DNA of 64,000 nt from Balneolaceae bacterium (GTDB lineage Bacteria; Bacteroidota; Rhodothermia; Balneolales; Balneolaceae), in contig JAEPNO010000006.1 of NCBI GenBank assembly GCA_017643365.1, positions 124,001 through 188,000 on the forward strand. The letters are read 5' to 3'. Every line of letters begins with the position of its first letter. The stretch's first letter is position 1. The position numbers were made by a program, and so were the translations under genes. Shown one piece after another: positions 46,727-56,319 of the stretch. Under the pieces are notes generated by a model that made no database searches, was not told the DNA's origin, and saw nothing but the letters and a program-made list of their open reading frames with translations.

Positions 46727-48374
46727 TACCTACGCATCGCATCCTAACTACAAGTCCCCAACGGGATTGAAATTAAACGCAAAAAGTTGGCAGACGGAAG
46801 CGCCGTTGCGCATGTTATTGAACAACCTTGATCAGGAAGTGGCGGAAGATCCCAATGAATTTATCGTGTATGGCGGTAATGGTCAGGCCGTTCGAAATCG
46901 GGAAGCGCTGGAGATGATTGTGAAACAGCTTCTGAGTTTGGAAGAAGATCAAAGTTTGTTGGTGCAATCCGGAAAGCCGGTTGGGGTGATTCGATCGCAT
47001 CCTGAAGCTCCGCGTGTGCTTATCGCAAACAGTAATCTGGTGCCCGAATGGGCTACCTGGGATCACTTCAACGAGTTGAAATCCCGTGGATTGATGATGT
47101 ATGGACAAATGACAGCGGGATCGTGGATTTACATCGGAACGCAAGGGATTTTGCAGGGCACCTACGAAACCTTTGTTGCTTGTGGAAATACCCATTTTGG
47201 TGGTGACTTATCCGGCAAATTATTGGTTACAGGTGGTATCGGTGGAATGGGCGGAGCTCAGCCTTTGGCAGCCACTATGGCCGGCGCAACCTTTTTGGGT
47301 GTTGATGTGGATCCGACTCGCATCGAAAAACGCATCAAAACGGAATACATCGATCGGATGACACACTCGTACGAGGAAGCTATCAAATGGGTGCTGGAAG
47401 CTAAAGCGAAGAAAGAGAATATCTCAGTTGGTTTGGTTGGCGATATCGGAGATGTGTTAGAACGATTGATTGATGATGGCATCACACCGGATATTTTAAC
47501 CGATCAAACATCTGCACATGATCCGTTGAATGGATACGTACCGCATGGAATTTCGCTGAAAGAAGCTATGGCTTTGCGCACTTCTGATCCAAAAGAATAC
47601 GAACGAAGATCAATCGAGAGTATGGCGCGTCATGTACGCCACATGCTCACGTTGAAAGATCGTGGTGCGATCACTTTCGATTACGGTAACAACCTGCGCG
47701 CCTATGCAAAACAAGGCGGCATAGAAAATGCCTTCGATTTTCCGGGATTTGTTCCGGCCTATATTCGTCCGTTATTCTGCGAGGGGAAAGGGCCGTTTCG
47801 CTGGGCAGCACTTTCCGGCGATCCTGAAGATATTTACACTACCGATCGCGCTTTGAAAGAAGCATTTCCTGAAAACAAGGCGCTCATAAACTGGCTCGAA
47901 AAAGCCGGCGAACAAGTGGCTTTCCAAGGACTACCGTGTCGGATTTGTTGGTTAGGAATGGGCGAGCGAGAAAAAGCAGGAAAGATCTTCAACGACTTAG
48001 TTCGCGATGGTAAAGTAAAAGCCCCGATCGTAATTGGTCGTGATCATTTAGATTGTGGCTCGGTGGCATCCCCAAATAGAGAAACTGAAGGCATGAAAGA
48101 CGGAACCGATGCAGTGAGCGATTGGCCGTTGCTGAACTTAATGTCGAACGCGAGTGGTGGAGCAACGTGGATTAGTTTCCATCACGGAGGCGGCGTTGGA
48201 ATGGGATACAGCCAACATGCAGGAATGGTAGTTCTTGCTGATGGAACCGATCGAGCTGAACAATGCCTGAAAAGGGTGCTGCACAACGACCCGGCAATGG
48301 GAGTATTCCGTCACCACGACGCCGGATACGAACTTGCCACCGAAGTTGGCGAAGAACATGGGTTAATTTTATGA
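46704..48374 (+). CDS. hutU: Urocanate hydratase HutU
   Basis: 556 residues from ATG 46704 (an in-frame TTG directly before it extends the frame by one codon). It converts urocanate to imidazolonepropionate using NAD+. Signatures are [51 protein letters not shown], and [17 protein letters not shown]. Overlap with hutH suggests coupling. It is separated from hutI by 421 bp of repeats. Confidence 0.97.
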   Translation: MNHSDFLNTYASHPNYKSPTGLKLNAKSWQTEAPLRMLLNNLDQEVAEDPNEFIVYGGNGQAVRNREALEMIVKQLLSLEEDQSLLVQSGKPVGVIRSHPEAPRVLIANSNLVPEWATWDHFNELKSRGLMMYGQMTAGSWIYIGTQGILQGTYETFVACGNTHFGGDLSGKLLVTGGIGGMGGAQPLAATMAGATFLGVDVDPTRIEKRIKTEYIDRMTHSYEEAIKWVLEAKAKKENISVGLVGDIGDVLERLIDDGITPDILTDQTSAHDPLNGYVPHGISLKEAMALRTSDPKEYERRSIESMARHVRHMLTLKDRGAITFDYGNNLRAYAKQGGIENAFDFPGFVPAYIRPLFCEGKGPFRWAALSGDPEDIYTTDRALKEAFPENKALINWLEKAGEQVAFQGLPCRICWLGMGEREKAGKIFNDLVRDGKVKAPIVIGRDHLDCGSVASPNRETEGMKDGTDAVSDWPLLNLMSNASGGATWISFHHGGGVGMGYSQHAGMVVLADGTDRAEQCLKRVLHNDPAMGVFRHHDAGYELATEVGEEHGLIL

Positions 48375-48380
48375 TTTTCC

Positions 48381-48753
48381 GACCTCCTCTGTCTTCCCCT
48401 TTATAAAGGGAAGGACGCAATGGATGAGATGGTTGTTGTGAAAATCGTTTAGTGTTAATTAATTGAAGCCGAATACTGAGATGAAAGGTGTACAACTTTT
48501 ATCAACGAGTCCTCCTCCTGCTTGTAGGAGGAGACAGTGGAGGTCAGAAACTGGTTGGTTGAAAAATCTTAAAACTTGCTCACTAATTGAAAACCTGGTC
48601 TTCCCCTTTAAAAAGGGGAAGGACGCAGTGGATGAGGCGGATGTTGTGAAAATCGTTTTGTGTTAATTAATTGAAGTCGAATAACGTGATGAAATGAGTA
48701 CAATTTTTATCAGCGAGTCCTCCTCCTATATGTAGGAGGAGACAGAGGAGGTC
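48381..48753. repeat. Duplicated hairpin-flanked ~160-bp element inside the hut operon
   Basis: Two direct copies (48391-48545 and 48597-48753) each run from a TTCCCCTTT..AAAGGGGAA-type hairpin, through GTGTTAATTAATTGAAG, to a CCTCCTCC..GGAGGAG hairpin. The outer ends form perfect 13-bp inverted repeats, GACCTCCTCTGTC (48381-48393) and GACAGAGGAGGTC (48741-48753), and copy one alone also has an almost perfect pair (GACAGTGGAGGTC at 48533). No ORF. The rest of the 48375-48795 gap holds nothing else. Confidence 0.75.
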
Positions 48754-48795
48754 AAATAACCCCATAAACTGCTCACATCAAAAAAACAGATAACC

Positions 48796-50025
48796 ATGCT
48801 TTACGGACCGTTTACACAATGTTTGCCAATGACCGGATTACCGCTTCACGGCTCATTGACCGATGATCAGCTACCGGTGATTGATGAGGCTGGAATATTG
48901 ATCAAAAACGGTCGGGTGCTTGAAATAGGAGCTTATGCAGAACTGCTTGAAGCTTTCCCCGAAGAGCAGCGCATCTCCATTTCGGATAAGAGGCTGGTAG
49001 CATTTCCGGCGTTTGTTGATTGCCACACCCATATTTGTTGGGGCGGAACCCGAGTGCACGATTATGCGATGAGGGTTGCGGGCAAAAGTTATCTCGAGAT
49101 TGCCAAAGCGGGCGGCGGGATCATGGATTCGGTTCGGTCTACGCGTGAGGCAAGTGAGGAAGAATTGGTGTCCGTAATTTTGGATCATGTTCAGGAGCAC
49201 CTAAAACGTGGAATTGGCACAATTGAAGTGAAGTCCGGCTATGGACTCTCGGTAGATGCTGAACTAACTATGCTGCGAGCCATAAAAACTGCAAATGAGC
49301 AAACGCCAGCTACCTTGATTCCAACCTTTCTGGGAGCGCATTTAAAACCATCTGACTTCGATGGATCAGCACGCGAATATCTGGAAATGTTGATTCGGGA
49401 TGTTGTGCCGATTATCAAAGAAGAAAACTTAGCGTCGCGAGCAGATATTTTTGTGGAAGAAGGCGCTTTTTCGGTGGAAGATGCTGATTGGTATGCCAAA
49501 GAAATGCAGGAATTGGGATTTGAAATGACCATGCATGTAGATCAATTTACAACCGGTGGAGCAGAGCTTGCCGTGAGTTTAGGTTGCGTTTCTGCAGATC
49601 ACCTGGAACAAACACAAAAAGTTGCGGCGCTTCGATTTGGTAATTCTGATACCGTGGCAGTGGCTTTACCCGGTGCTTCACTTGGGCTGGGCATGCAGTT
49701 TACACCGGGTAGGACTTTGTTAGATAACGATGCATGTTTGGCGATAGCTACGGATTGGAATCCGGGTTCTGCGCCCATGGGCGATTTGGTGACGCAGGCC
49801 TCCATTTTAGGTGCATCAGAAAAACTAACCATTGCTGAAACATTAGCCGGAATTACCTATCGCGCGGGATATGCATTGCGCGAAGACATGGGCACCATCG
49901 AAAAGGAAAAAGAAGCGAAGATCGTGGTGTTCGAAGCGGATGATTATCGATCTATATTTTACAGACAAGGGCAATTACGTCCACATTGTACCCTGATAGG
50001 AAGTGAGTACGTGATTTATGAGTAA
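48796..50025 (+). CDS. hutI: Imidazolonepropionase HutI
   Basis: 409 residues, amidohydrolase fold. It hydrolyses imidazolonepropionate to N-formimidoylglutamate. Metal and substrate motifs: FVDCHTHICWGGTRVHDY, KSGYGLSVDAELTMLRAI, MHVDQFTTGGAELA, VSADHLEQ, and ATDWNPGSAPMGDLV with the metal-binding Asp. Length is normal. Overlaps hutG by 8 bp. Confidence 0.96.
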   Translation: MLYGPFTQCLPMTGLPLHGSLTDDQLPVIDEAGILIKNGRVLEIGAYAELLEAFPEEQRISISDKRLVAFPAFVDCHTHICWGGTRVHDYAMRVAGKSYLEIAKAGGGIMDSVRSTREASEEELVSVILDHVQEHLKRGIGTIEVKSGYGLSVDAELTMLRAIKTANEQTPATLIPTFLGAHLKPSDFDGSAREYLEMLIRDVVPIIKEENLASRADIFVEEGAFSVEDADWYAKEMQELGFEMTMHVDQFTTGGAELAVSLGCVSADHLEQTQKVAALRFGNSDTVAVALPGASLGLGMQFTPGRTLLDNDACLAIATDWNPGSAPMGDLVTQASILGASEKLTIAETLAGITYRAGYALREDMGTIEKEKEAKIVVFEADDYRSIFYRQGQLRPHCTLIGSEYVIYE

Positions 50026-50980
50026 AAATAAATTCAATATCGAACCGGTAAGTGACGGCAATTGGAGCGGAAGAATTGATTCAACAAGTGATACTTCACA
50101 GTTTAGGTTGCATCAAGTAGTGCAACAAAACCCGGAATTCGATCTGCTTAAAAAGGATCATGTTGGATTGGTGGGATTTAGCAGTGATGAAGGCGTGCGA
50201 AGAAATAAAGGCAGAGTCGGGGCGTCAGGTGGGCCGGAGTATTTTCGAAAATCGATTGGATCGTTGTGTTATTATGGTGGAGAGGACGGTTTTTACGATT
50301 TGGGTACGATAGGAGTAGAAGGCAAAGAGCTGGAATCGGCGCAGGATCGACTGTCAGAATTCATCCAATTATTATTGAAAAAAGGAGTTCATCCGTTTGT
50401 AATCGGTGGCGGTCATGAAACTGCATTTGGTCATGTTGCCGGTCTTTTGAAGCATTTAAAATCAACAAGTAATGAAAGCTTAGGAATCCTAAACATCGAC
50501 GCTCATTTGGATATGCGGAGTTACGAAGAGGGCGCACATTCCGGTTCGTGGGCATTGCAAGCATTTGAGCTGGCCAAGGAGATGGACGTGAAACTCGGGT
50601 ATCATGCATTTGGGCTAAACGAAGATAACAACACTCGGTTTTTGTTGGATCAAGCTCGCTCGTTAGGAGCCACTTGGAGTTCAAATGAAGAAGTCATCCA
50701 TTCAGAAAAGGAGCAATTAGATAGAGTTAGGGAGTTTATAGAAAGCTATTCTCATATTTACTGCACAGTCTGCCTGGATGCTTTTGATGCAGTTAATGCC
50801 CCGGGAGTTAGTGCCCCGGCCTGGAATGGAATTGCACTTCAATCAGCTTTAAATGCAATCAATTTGGTTAAAAAGAGCGGGAAATTACTTTCGATGGATG
50901 TTTGCGAATTGAATCCTAAGTACGATAATGGCAACACAGTTAGAATTGCCGGAAGTATTTTTAATGCCTATTTGAGGTAG
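50018..50980 (+). CDS. hutG: Formimidoylglutamase HutG
   Basis: 320 residues, arginase/agmatinase superfamily. It splits N-formimidoylglutamate into glutamate and formamide, completing a four-step pathway without a HutF/HutG2 branch. Binuclear manganese ligands appear in IGGGHETAFGH, NIDAHLDMRSYEEGAHSGS and VCLDAFDAVNAPGVSAPA. Last gene of the operon; converges with the MarR gene after a 9-bp gap. Confidence 0.93.
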   Translation: MSKNKFNIEPVSDGNWSGRIDSTSDTSQFRLHQVVQQNPEFDLLKKDHVGLVGFSSDEGVRRNKGRVGASGGPEYFRKSIGSLCYYGGEDGFYDLGTIGVEGKELESAQDRLSEFIQLLLKKGVHPFVIGGGHETAFGHVAGLLKHLKSTSNESLGILNIDAHLDMRSYEEGAHSGSWALQAFELAKEMDVKLGYHAFGLNEDNNTRFLLDQARSLGATWSSNEEVIHSEKEQLDRVREFIESYSHIYCTVCLDAFDAVNAPGVSAPAWNGIALQSALNAINLVKKSGKLLSMDVCELNPKYDNGNTVRIAGSIFNAYLR

Positions 50981-50989
50981 TTTGTTTGC

Positions 50990-51442
50990 TTAACCGCGAA
51001 GCTTCTCGAGTAAATCGTTTAGTTGTTCAGCTTCCTTGTCCGACAAATGATTGAATTTCGCATCTAATGCATGCATTTCGGCATCTATGGAAGACAGTAA
51101 TTGCTCGCCATCCTTCGAGATAAAAACCTGAATCTTTCTCTTGTCGTTGGGACATGGATTTTTCTCAGCCAGATTTTTAGCCACCAATCTATCCACAATT
51201 CGGGAAGTGTCCGACATTTTGTCGATCATTCGATCACAAATTTCATTGGTCGAAAGTGGTTCGCTCTTTGCACCTCGTAGAATTCGCAGGATGTTATACT
51301 GTTGCTGGGTAATCTCAAATTGATCTAAAAACTCTTTGAACTCGTTTTTGAGCCAATTGCTGGTAATTAACAAGTTCACCCTCAGTTTATGCCATGGGCT
51401 TTGAAACTCTTTTTGTTGAATAAATTCTTCGGTACTTGTCAT
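50990..51442 (-). CDS. MarR-family regulator
   Basis: 150 residues. Winged-helix core: FEITQQQYNILRILRGAKSEPLSTNEICDRMIDKMSDTSRIVDRLVAKNLAEKNPCPNDKRKIQVFISKDGEQLL. Flanking helices for dimerisation. The target is unknown; the nearest candidates are its own gene and, less likely, the EamA gene 185 bp away on the same strand. An inverted repeat lies just upstream. Confidence 0.9.
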   Translation of the reverse strand: MTSTEEFIQQKEFQSPWHKLRVNLLITSNWLKNEFKEFLDQFEITQQQYNILRILRGAKSEPLSTNEICDRMIDKMSDTSRIVDRLVAKNLAEKNPCPNDKRKIQVFISKDGEQLLSSIDAEMHALDAKFNHLSDKEAEQLNDLLEKLRG

Positions 51443-51459
51443 AGTGTAATAATAAAAAT

Positions 51460-51478
51460 GGTAGTGTATTTCACCACC
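51460..51478. promoter_or_regulatory. MarR operator candidate GGTAGTG-tattt-CACCACC
   Basis: A 7-bp inverted repeat with one mismatch, 17 bp upstream of the marR start. The rest of the gap 51443-51626 holds no gene and AT-rich sequence only. Confidence 0.35.
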
Positions 51479-51626
51479 CGACTATCAAACAAATTGAAAT
51501 TCAATAGTTTAGGTCTTTTAAAAATTCTGGTTAATAATTTAACTGCTTAAGATCGGTGTTTCAACATTGAATTAGTTAAACTATTAAATCTTTATGGTAA
51601 ATATCCTCAATAAGGGATGATCCTAA

Positions 51627-52538
51627 CTAATCGTTGATTGGCTCAAGTGGCGATTCAGGATGCTTCTTCCTACGACTTATCAAGGCAATCATGTTTCCGG
51701 TTAAAATTAGGATGGCGCCAAAAATACTGGTGCTTTTCCATTGATAATCTTCCAGAAAAGTGGAAATAATTAACGCAATTACCGGAGCGATAAGACTTAC
51801 ATAAGCGGCTTTTCCGGCCCCAATATTTCCTACCAAGGTGAGGTAAGCACTAAAGGCGAAAATACTGCCGAAAATAGCGAGATAAAGTAACGAAGAAACG
51901 TAGCTGATATTCATCGCGAATTTGAATTCTACGCCGGTTAGCAAGGCGATGAGCATCATGGCAGTTCCGCCGTAGGTCATGCCATAGGCATTGGAAGCTA
52001 ACACCGACATCCCCTTCATTTGATTTCTGGCTGAAGTAATATTTCCCAAAGAAGCCACATAGGTGCCTCCGATGGCAAGAAACATTCCGGTCAGTTTTCC
52101 ATCCTCAAAAGAAAATATGCGGAGGTCTTCCCAGAAAGTCATTGCCGTACCGAAGATGCCCAGCAAGCCACCCAAAATTACTTTCGATTCTATGGCTTGT
52201 TTCAACAGAATTCGAGCGTTTAGGATGTTGAAGAAAACCAATAGAGAAAAAATGAGACCAACCAGGCCACTGGTTAAATACAACTCCGACATATAGATCA
52301 ACCAATAGTTAAAACCGAACAGCATGAGTCCTTGAAGTGCAATAAACCGATGCTCGCTGATAGAAAAGGTGCGCCAATGCGAACTGAATCGTAATCCAAT
52401 CAGTAATAGAAGTCCGGCAAGCAAAAAACGGTACGAAACCGAAAGAATGGGATCGACATCACCAACCTGAAATTTAATTACGTACCAGGTAGAGCCCCAG
52501 ATGAGGGTAGGCACGAGAAATAGAACTGCATTTTTCAT
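51627..52538 (-). CDS. EamA/DMT-family transporter
   Basis: 303 residues with about ten hydrophobic helices arranged as two EamA repeats. It begins VLFLVPTLIWGSTWYVIKFQVGDVDPILSVSYRFLLAGLLLLIG, the usual EamA signature, and ends with a basic tail SRRKKHPESP. Members export amino acids, purines or drugs; the substrate is unknown. Inner membrane. Confidence 0.87.
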   Translation of the reverse strand: MKNAVLFLVPTLIWGSTWYVIKFQVGDVDPILSVSYRFLLAGLLLLIGLRFSSHWRTFSISEHRFIALQGLMLFGFNYWLIYMSELYLTSGLVGLIFSLLVFFNILNARILLKQAIESKVILGGLLGIFGTAMTFWEDLRIFSFEDGKLTGMFLAIGGTYVASLGNITSARNQMKGMSVLASNAYGMTYGGTAMMLIALLTGVEFKFAMNISYVSSLLYLAIFGSIFAFSAYLTLVGNIGAGKAAYVSLIAPVIALIISTFLEDYQWKSTSIFGAILILTGNMIALISRRKKHPESPLEPIND

Positions 52539-52599
52539 GCGAGATGATACACCGTTATCCTGATTTTAGGAATAGGTGATTTTAATTAGTTATCTCCAA

Positions 52600-52640
52600 T
52601 TACTAACCCATCCAGGGTTTTAAACCCTGGAAGGGTTGAT
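52600..52640. terminator. Palindrome CCAGGGTTTTAAAACCCTGG-like hairpin after ppgK
   Basis: A 9-bp-arm inverted repeat (CCAGGGTTT / AAACCCTGG, around 52609-52631) located between the EamA and glucokinase genes. It can fold but has no clear T run on the minus strand. Confidence 0.5.
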
Positions 52641-52653
52641 GAAAAAATGGGTT

Positions 52654-53391
52654 CTACCCAAACTTCTTCGCTGCTAAAGCGGCCCCGATAATTCCGGCAT
52701 GGTTTCGGTTTTTGGCAGGCACAACCGGAGTGTCAATGGTTATATAATCTTCAAATTGGTCGAACTTTTTACTCACTCCGCCGCCCACGATAATCAGATT
52801 TGGGTAAAACAGTTTTTCGAGGTGGCTTAAGTACTCATTCACCCGCAAACCCCACGTTTTAAAATCGAGTTCTTCATTTTCGCGGATGGAGTTAGCAGCG
52901 TAATGCTCGGCGATCATTCCATGCATTAAAACGTGTCCTAACTCTGTGTTTGGTAGTAACTTTTTATGATTGAAAATGGCCGTTCCGATTCCGGTTCCGA
53001 AGGCGGCAATCAGAACAACACCTTTTTCATTTTTACCGGCGCCGAATTTCATCTCGGCAAAACCGGCGGCATCCACGTCATTTACCAAATGTGTCGGGCA
53101 GCCGGTTACTTTCTCAATTTTAGCGGATGCATTCACGCCAATCCAGCTATTGTCGATATTTGAAGCAGTTCTTACCACTTCATCAACCACTGCCGCAGGA
53201 AAACCGACGCCAACTTGACCATGCCAATCAAAATGGCGAATAATTTTGGTGATGGTTTTAATCACCGCATCGGGCGTAGCAGGTTGCGGGGTTGGTATAC
53301 GATGCCTTTCAGTTAGCAGGTTACCATTTTTTGTATCTACAATTGCTCCCTTTATTCCGGAGCCTCCAACATCTATTCCAAGTATTTTCAT
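52654..53391 (-). CDS. ppgK: Polyphosphate glucokinase (ROK family)
   Basis: 245 residues. Intact active site: phosphate loop [16 protein letters not shown], catalytic Asp in [21 protein letters not shown], and [10 protein letters not shown]. The PNTELGH and the VGFPAAV motifs mark the polyphosphate-using PPGK type, which phosphorylates glucose with polyphosphate or ATP. It is the paralogue of the degenerate copy at 41855-42628, 10 kb away. Confidence 0.88.
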   Translation of the reverse strand: MKILGIDVGGSGIKGAIVDTKNGNLLTERHRIPTPQPATPDAVIKTITKIIRHFDWHGQVGVGFPAAVVDEVVRTASNIDNSWIGVNASAKIEKVTGCPTHLVNDVDAAGFAEMKFGAGKNEKGVVLIAAFGTGIGTAIFNHKKLLPNTELGHVLMHGMIAEHYAANSIRENEELDFKTWGLRVNEYLSHLEKLFYPNLIIVGGGVSKKFDQFEDYITIDTPVVPAKNRNHAGIIGAALAAKKFG

Positions 53392-53435
53392 GCGTTAAAT
53401 CTATTAAAGAAAATCAGAAATCTGAAATCAAATAA

Positions 53436-53768
53436 CTAAGCTACACAGTGTACACACCGAGTAGTGTGAGGCATATATTCAAGCCGGCCAAATGGAATTG
53501 CTTGTCCGCATTTAGTACATAAACCGAAATCTTTCTCGTTGATGCGTTCCAGTGTCCGTTCAAGTCGAGTTATCAGTTTTCGTTTTTCCCGGAGTGCGGC
53601 TTCGTTAATACTTTTATTATTGATGGCATCCATTCTTGAAACCCGCCCAATAGAAGCATCCAGAGGCACAGGTTTAGTCAATTCTTCGAGTTCTGATATT
53701 TCAGCGGTTAACTCTGAGATCTTCTCATGAACCAATTGTTCTAATTGTTGAATCTCATTAGGCGACAT
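53436..53768 (-). CDS. DksA/TraR-family zinc finger protein
   Basis: 110 residues. N-terminal coiled-coil helices (LEQLVHEKISELTAEISELEELTKPV), DAINNKSINEAALREKRKLITRLERTLERINEKDFGLC, and a C4 zinc finger: LCTKCGQAIP...RCVHC. This is the DksA/TraR layout; members bind RNA polymerase in the secondary channel. It lacks the DxxDxA tip of classical DksA in an obvious form, so a role equal to DksA is uncertain. Confidence 0.8.
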   Translation of the reverse strand: MSPNEIQQLEQLVHEKISELTAEISELEELTKPVPLDASIGRVSRMDAINNKSINEAALREKRKLITRLERTLERINEKDFGLCTKCGQAIPFGRLEYMPHTTRCVHCVA

Positions 53769-53903
53769 GCAGCTATTTGTAATTAGGGTTGTTCGTATAG
53801 TGCAAATAATGAACGGTTTTTCGGTGTCTAATCACAGTTTATAATTAGAAAATCGCAGTTTTTTCCGTTTATTGATGGGGTTCAATTTGCAGGGTTCATC
53901 TAT

Positions 53904-56135
53904 ATGGTTTCGAATTTTATTAATGAATTAAAAAGACGGAATGTCTTTAAAGTAGCTACGGCTTATGTAATTGCCGGTTGGTTGATTATTCAAATTGTTA
54001 CAGTAATTGAGCAACCACTTGCGCTTCCCGATTGGTTCGATACGGCGATTATCATACTGGTTGCTATAGGTTTCCCAATAGCACTCATCATTGCCTGGGC
54101 TTTTGAGTTAACCCCCGATGGGATGAAGAAATCGGATGAGGTTGCCATTGCCGAATCGGTAACAAATCAAACCGGAAAAAAGCTGAATAAACTAATAATC
54201 ACGGTACTATCTGTGGCGCTGGTTTTTTTATTGAGTGAGCGCATTTTCTTTGCCGAGTCGACCTTTAAGGCGGATGATTCGTTTACTGTGCAGTCGGCAT
54301 CTATTGCAGTTCTTCCTTTTGTAAATATGAGTAGCGATGAGGAAAATGAATATTTCTCTGATGGGCTCTCGGAAGAGTTATTAAATGCCTTAGCCAAAAT
54401 TGAAGACTTACAGGTTGCCGGGCGTACATCTTCGTTTAAGTTTAAAGGCCAAAACGAAGACTTAAAATTGATTGGGGAGCAACTCGGTGTTAACACTATA
54501 CTGGAAGGAAGTGTTAGAAAAGACGGTAACAGACTTCGAATTACAGCACAGCTCATTCGGGTTGAAGATGGTTTCCATATTTGGTCGGAGTCTTACGATC
54601 GTGAGCTTACCGTTTCGGATATTTTTGATATACAGGAAGAGATTTCGCGTCATGTATCTGAGGAACTAAAAGTGCAGCTGTTGCCGGAAGAAGAACTCGC
54701 AATTACTACACGGCCCACACAGGATATTGAGGCATACAATGCCTATCTGGCTGCCAATCAGATTGCAGCAACTCGACAGGCAGACGATTTAGAACGTGCC
54801 ATTGAATTATACAAACAAGCTCTCCGATTAGACCCGGGATATGCTGATGCCTATGCTAAACTTGCGTACACCTATTTATTGCTACATGAAAATGGAGACA
54901 TAGCGGTTGAGGAAATGAAAGAGTTGATGCAGGAAAACATCGACAAGGCGTTAAGAATTAACAATTCATTACCGATGGCTTTTGTTGCTGAGAGCGCGTT
55001 GTATCAATATTACTTTGATGATGAAAAAAGGCTTGAAAGCGCAATTAAAGCCTATCGCCTAGCACCAAACGATCCAGTAGTATTAAATACGTATTACTTA
55101 GCATTAAGAGCCGACAGTTTGGATAAAAAGTACGAGATGCTTAGTAAAGCATACCGTTTGGATCCTTTAAATTCTCCCATAGCTACAAACTATGCTAGGT
55201 ATTTAATCGACCGAAAAAACGAATATGAAAAAGCCAATGAAATTCTAAATCGAACGATTGAACGGAATCCGGATTATGCTCCTGCGTATGCTACGAAAGC
55301 TTGGTTATTGCGAGATGTTCCATATGGGCAACTGGATGAAGCCTTCAAATTTGCGTATGAAGCATATCTAAGAAGTCCAGATAATTTAGATCTTATGCAA
55401 TCGGTCAGTGATATTGCAAGAGATGTAGACCTGGCAGGACTACCCGAACATATAGCACGAAAAGGGATTGAATTATATCCGAATAATAATGCGGGTTACA
55501 GAAACTTACTGCTAACACTGATATATGAAGACAGATTGGAAGAGGCGGAAGAAATCCTGGATAGCTTTATTGAGTTATATGGTGAACAGGTAAAATCATT
55601 TTTTAGAATAGATATTACCTACATGGCATATTCAAGAGGAGATTATGAACAAGCCATAGAAATTTTGAAATTTGGAAATGGTACCGAAGTTTTTGATACA
55701 GGTGTTATCGAAAATAATTTTCATGAAACGTTAATTTGGTTTTATATACCGGTTTTGGAAAAGCTAGGCAGGAATGAAGAAGCCGAAGAGTGGGCAATAA
55801 AAGTTGAAGATTTTATGCTAAAACAAATGGCAGAAATGGATGAGGGCGAAGATTACAATCGAATAGTTGAAGAATTCGATTTATCAATTACAAGAAAAGA
55901 TTACAAGAAAACAGCAGAGCTTTTTTATGACATTCATTTCGATTTCAACTCAAAAGCCAATTGGCCAATAATTTTCCAAAAAGAGATTGTGTACTTCGGT
56001 TTTAAAGAATCTGAATTCTACCCGGAAGTACGAGCGAAATTAGATGACGACTTAGCTGAAATGCGAAGCAATATCGTGAAGTATTTAAAGGAAAAAGGCG
56101 AGTGGCGCGAAGAATGGGAAGAGGGACTGAATTAA
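53904..56135 (+). CDS. Membrane-anchored TolB-like/TPR protein, paralogue 1
   Basis: 743 residues. Residues 4-95 form a conserved domain with two membrane helices and the ELTPDGMKKSDEVAIAESV tail. A third helix (about 100-115) leads to a FlgO/TolB-like domain (SIAVLPFVNMSSDEENEYFSDGLSEELLNALA, LEGSVRK, LRITAQLIR). From about 270 to 740 are TPR helix pairs (ERAIELYKQALRLDPGYADAYAKLAYTY, PDYAPAYATKAWLLRDV). Such proteins are seen in Bacteroidota-like genomes; their function is unknown. First of a head-to-tail trio. Confidence 0.78.
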   Translation: MVSNFINELKRRNVFKVATAYVIAGWLIIQIVTVIEQPLALPDWFDTAIIILVAIGFPIALIIAWAFELTPDGMKKSDEVAIAESVTNQTGKKLNKLIITVLSVALVFLLSERIFFAESTFKADDSFTVQSASIAVLPFVNMSSDEENEYFSDGLSEELLNALAKIEDLQVAGRTSSFKFKGQNEDLKLIGEQLGVNTILEGSVRKDGNRLRITAQLIRVEDGFHIWSESYDRELTVSDIFDIQEEISRHVSEELKVQLLPEEELAITTRPTQDIEAYNAYLAANQIAATRQADDLERAIELYKQALRLDPGYADAYAKLAYTYLLLHENGDIAVEEMKELMQENIDKALRINNSLPMAFVAESALYQYYFDDEKRLESAIKAYRLAPNDPVVLNTYYLALRADSLDKKYEMLSKAYRLDPLNSPIATNYARYLIDRKNEYEKANEILNRTIERNPDYAPAYATKAWLLRDVPYGQLDEAFKFAYEAYLRSPDNLDLMQSVSDIARDVDLAGLPEHIARKGIELYPNNNAGYRNLLLTLIYEDRLEEAEEILDSFIELYGEQVKSFFRIDITYMAYSRGDYEQAIEILKFGNGTEVFDTGVIENNFHETLIWFYIPVLEKLGRNEEAEEWAIKVEDFMLKQMAEMDEGEDYNRIVEEFDLSITRKDYKKTAELFYDIHFDFNSKANWPIIFQKEIVYFGFKESEFYPEVRAKLDDDLAEMRSNIVKYLKEKGEWREEWEEGLN

Positions 56136-56319
56136 AAATGATTTCCCATTATTTGTCACTTCGAGTGAATACGAGAAGTCTAAAAAAAGGGGTACGGTTT
56201 AGTAAGTTTTTAGATGTCTCACATTGGTTCGACATGACAATACTAGAAGTTTTAAATTTTAAATTAGAAGAGTTAAATGGGCATTCAACTTTTAACTCTT
56301 GGCATTTAACATTATCGAA
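56136..56319. repeat. Spacer between TPR paralogues 1 and 2
   Basis: About 180 bp with no gene. It includes the hairpin-like 'cacttcgagtgaatacgagaagtc' and an AT-rich phrase 'gaagttttaaattttaaattagaagagttaaatgg' similar to intergenic repeats elsewhere. No clear terminator or promoter. Confidence 0.4.

Noticed and set aside
52600-52640. Riboswitch in front of the EamA gene
   Set aside because: The palindrome lies upstream of the gene but is a simple hairpin without conserved riboswitch elements.
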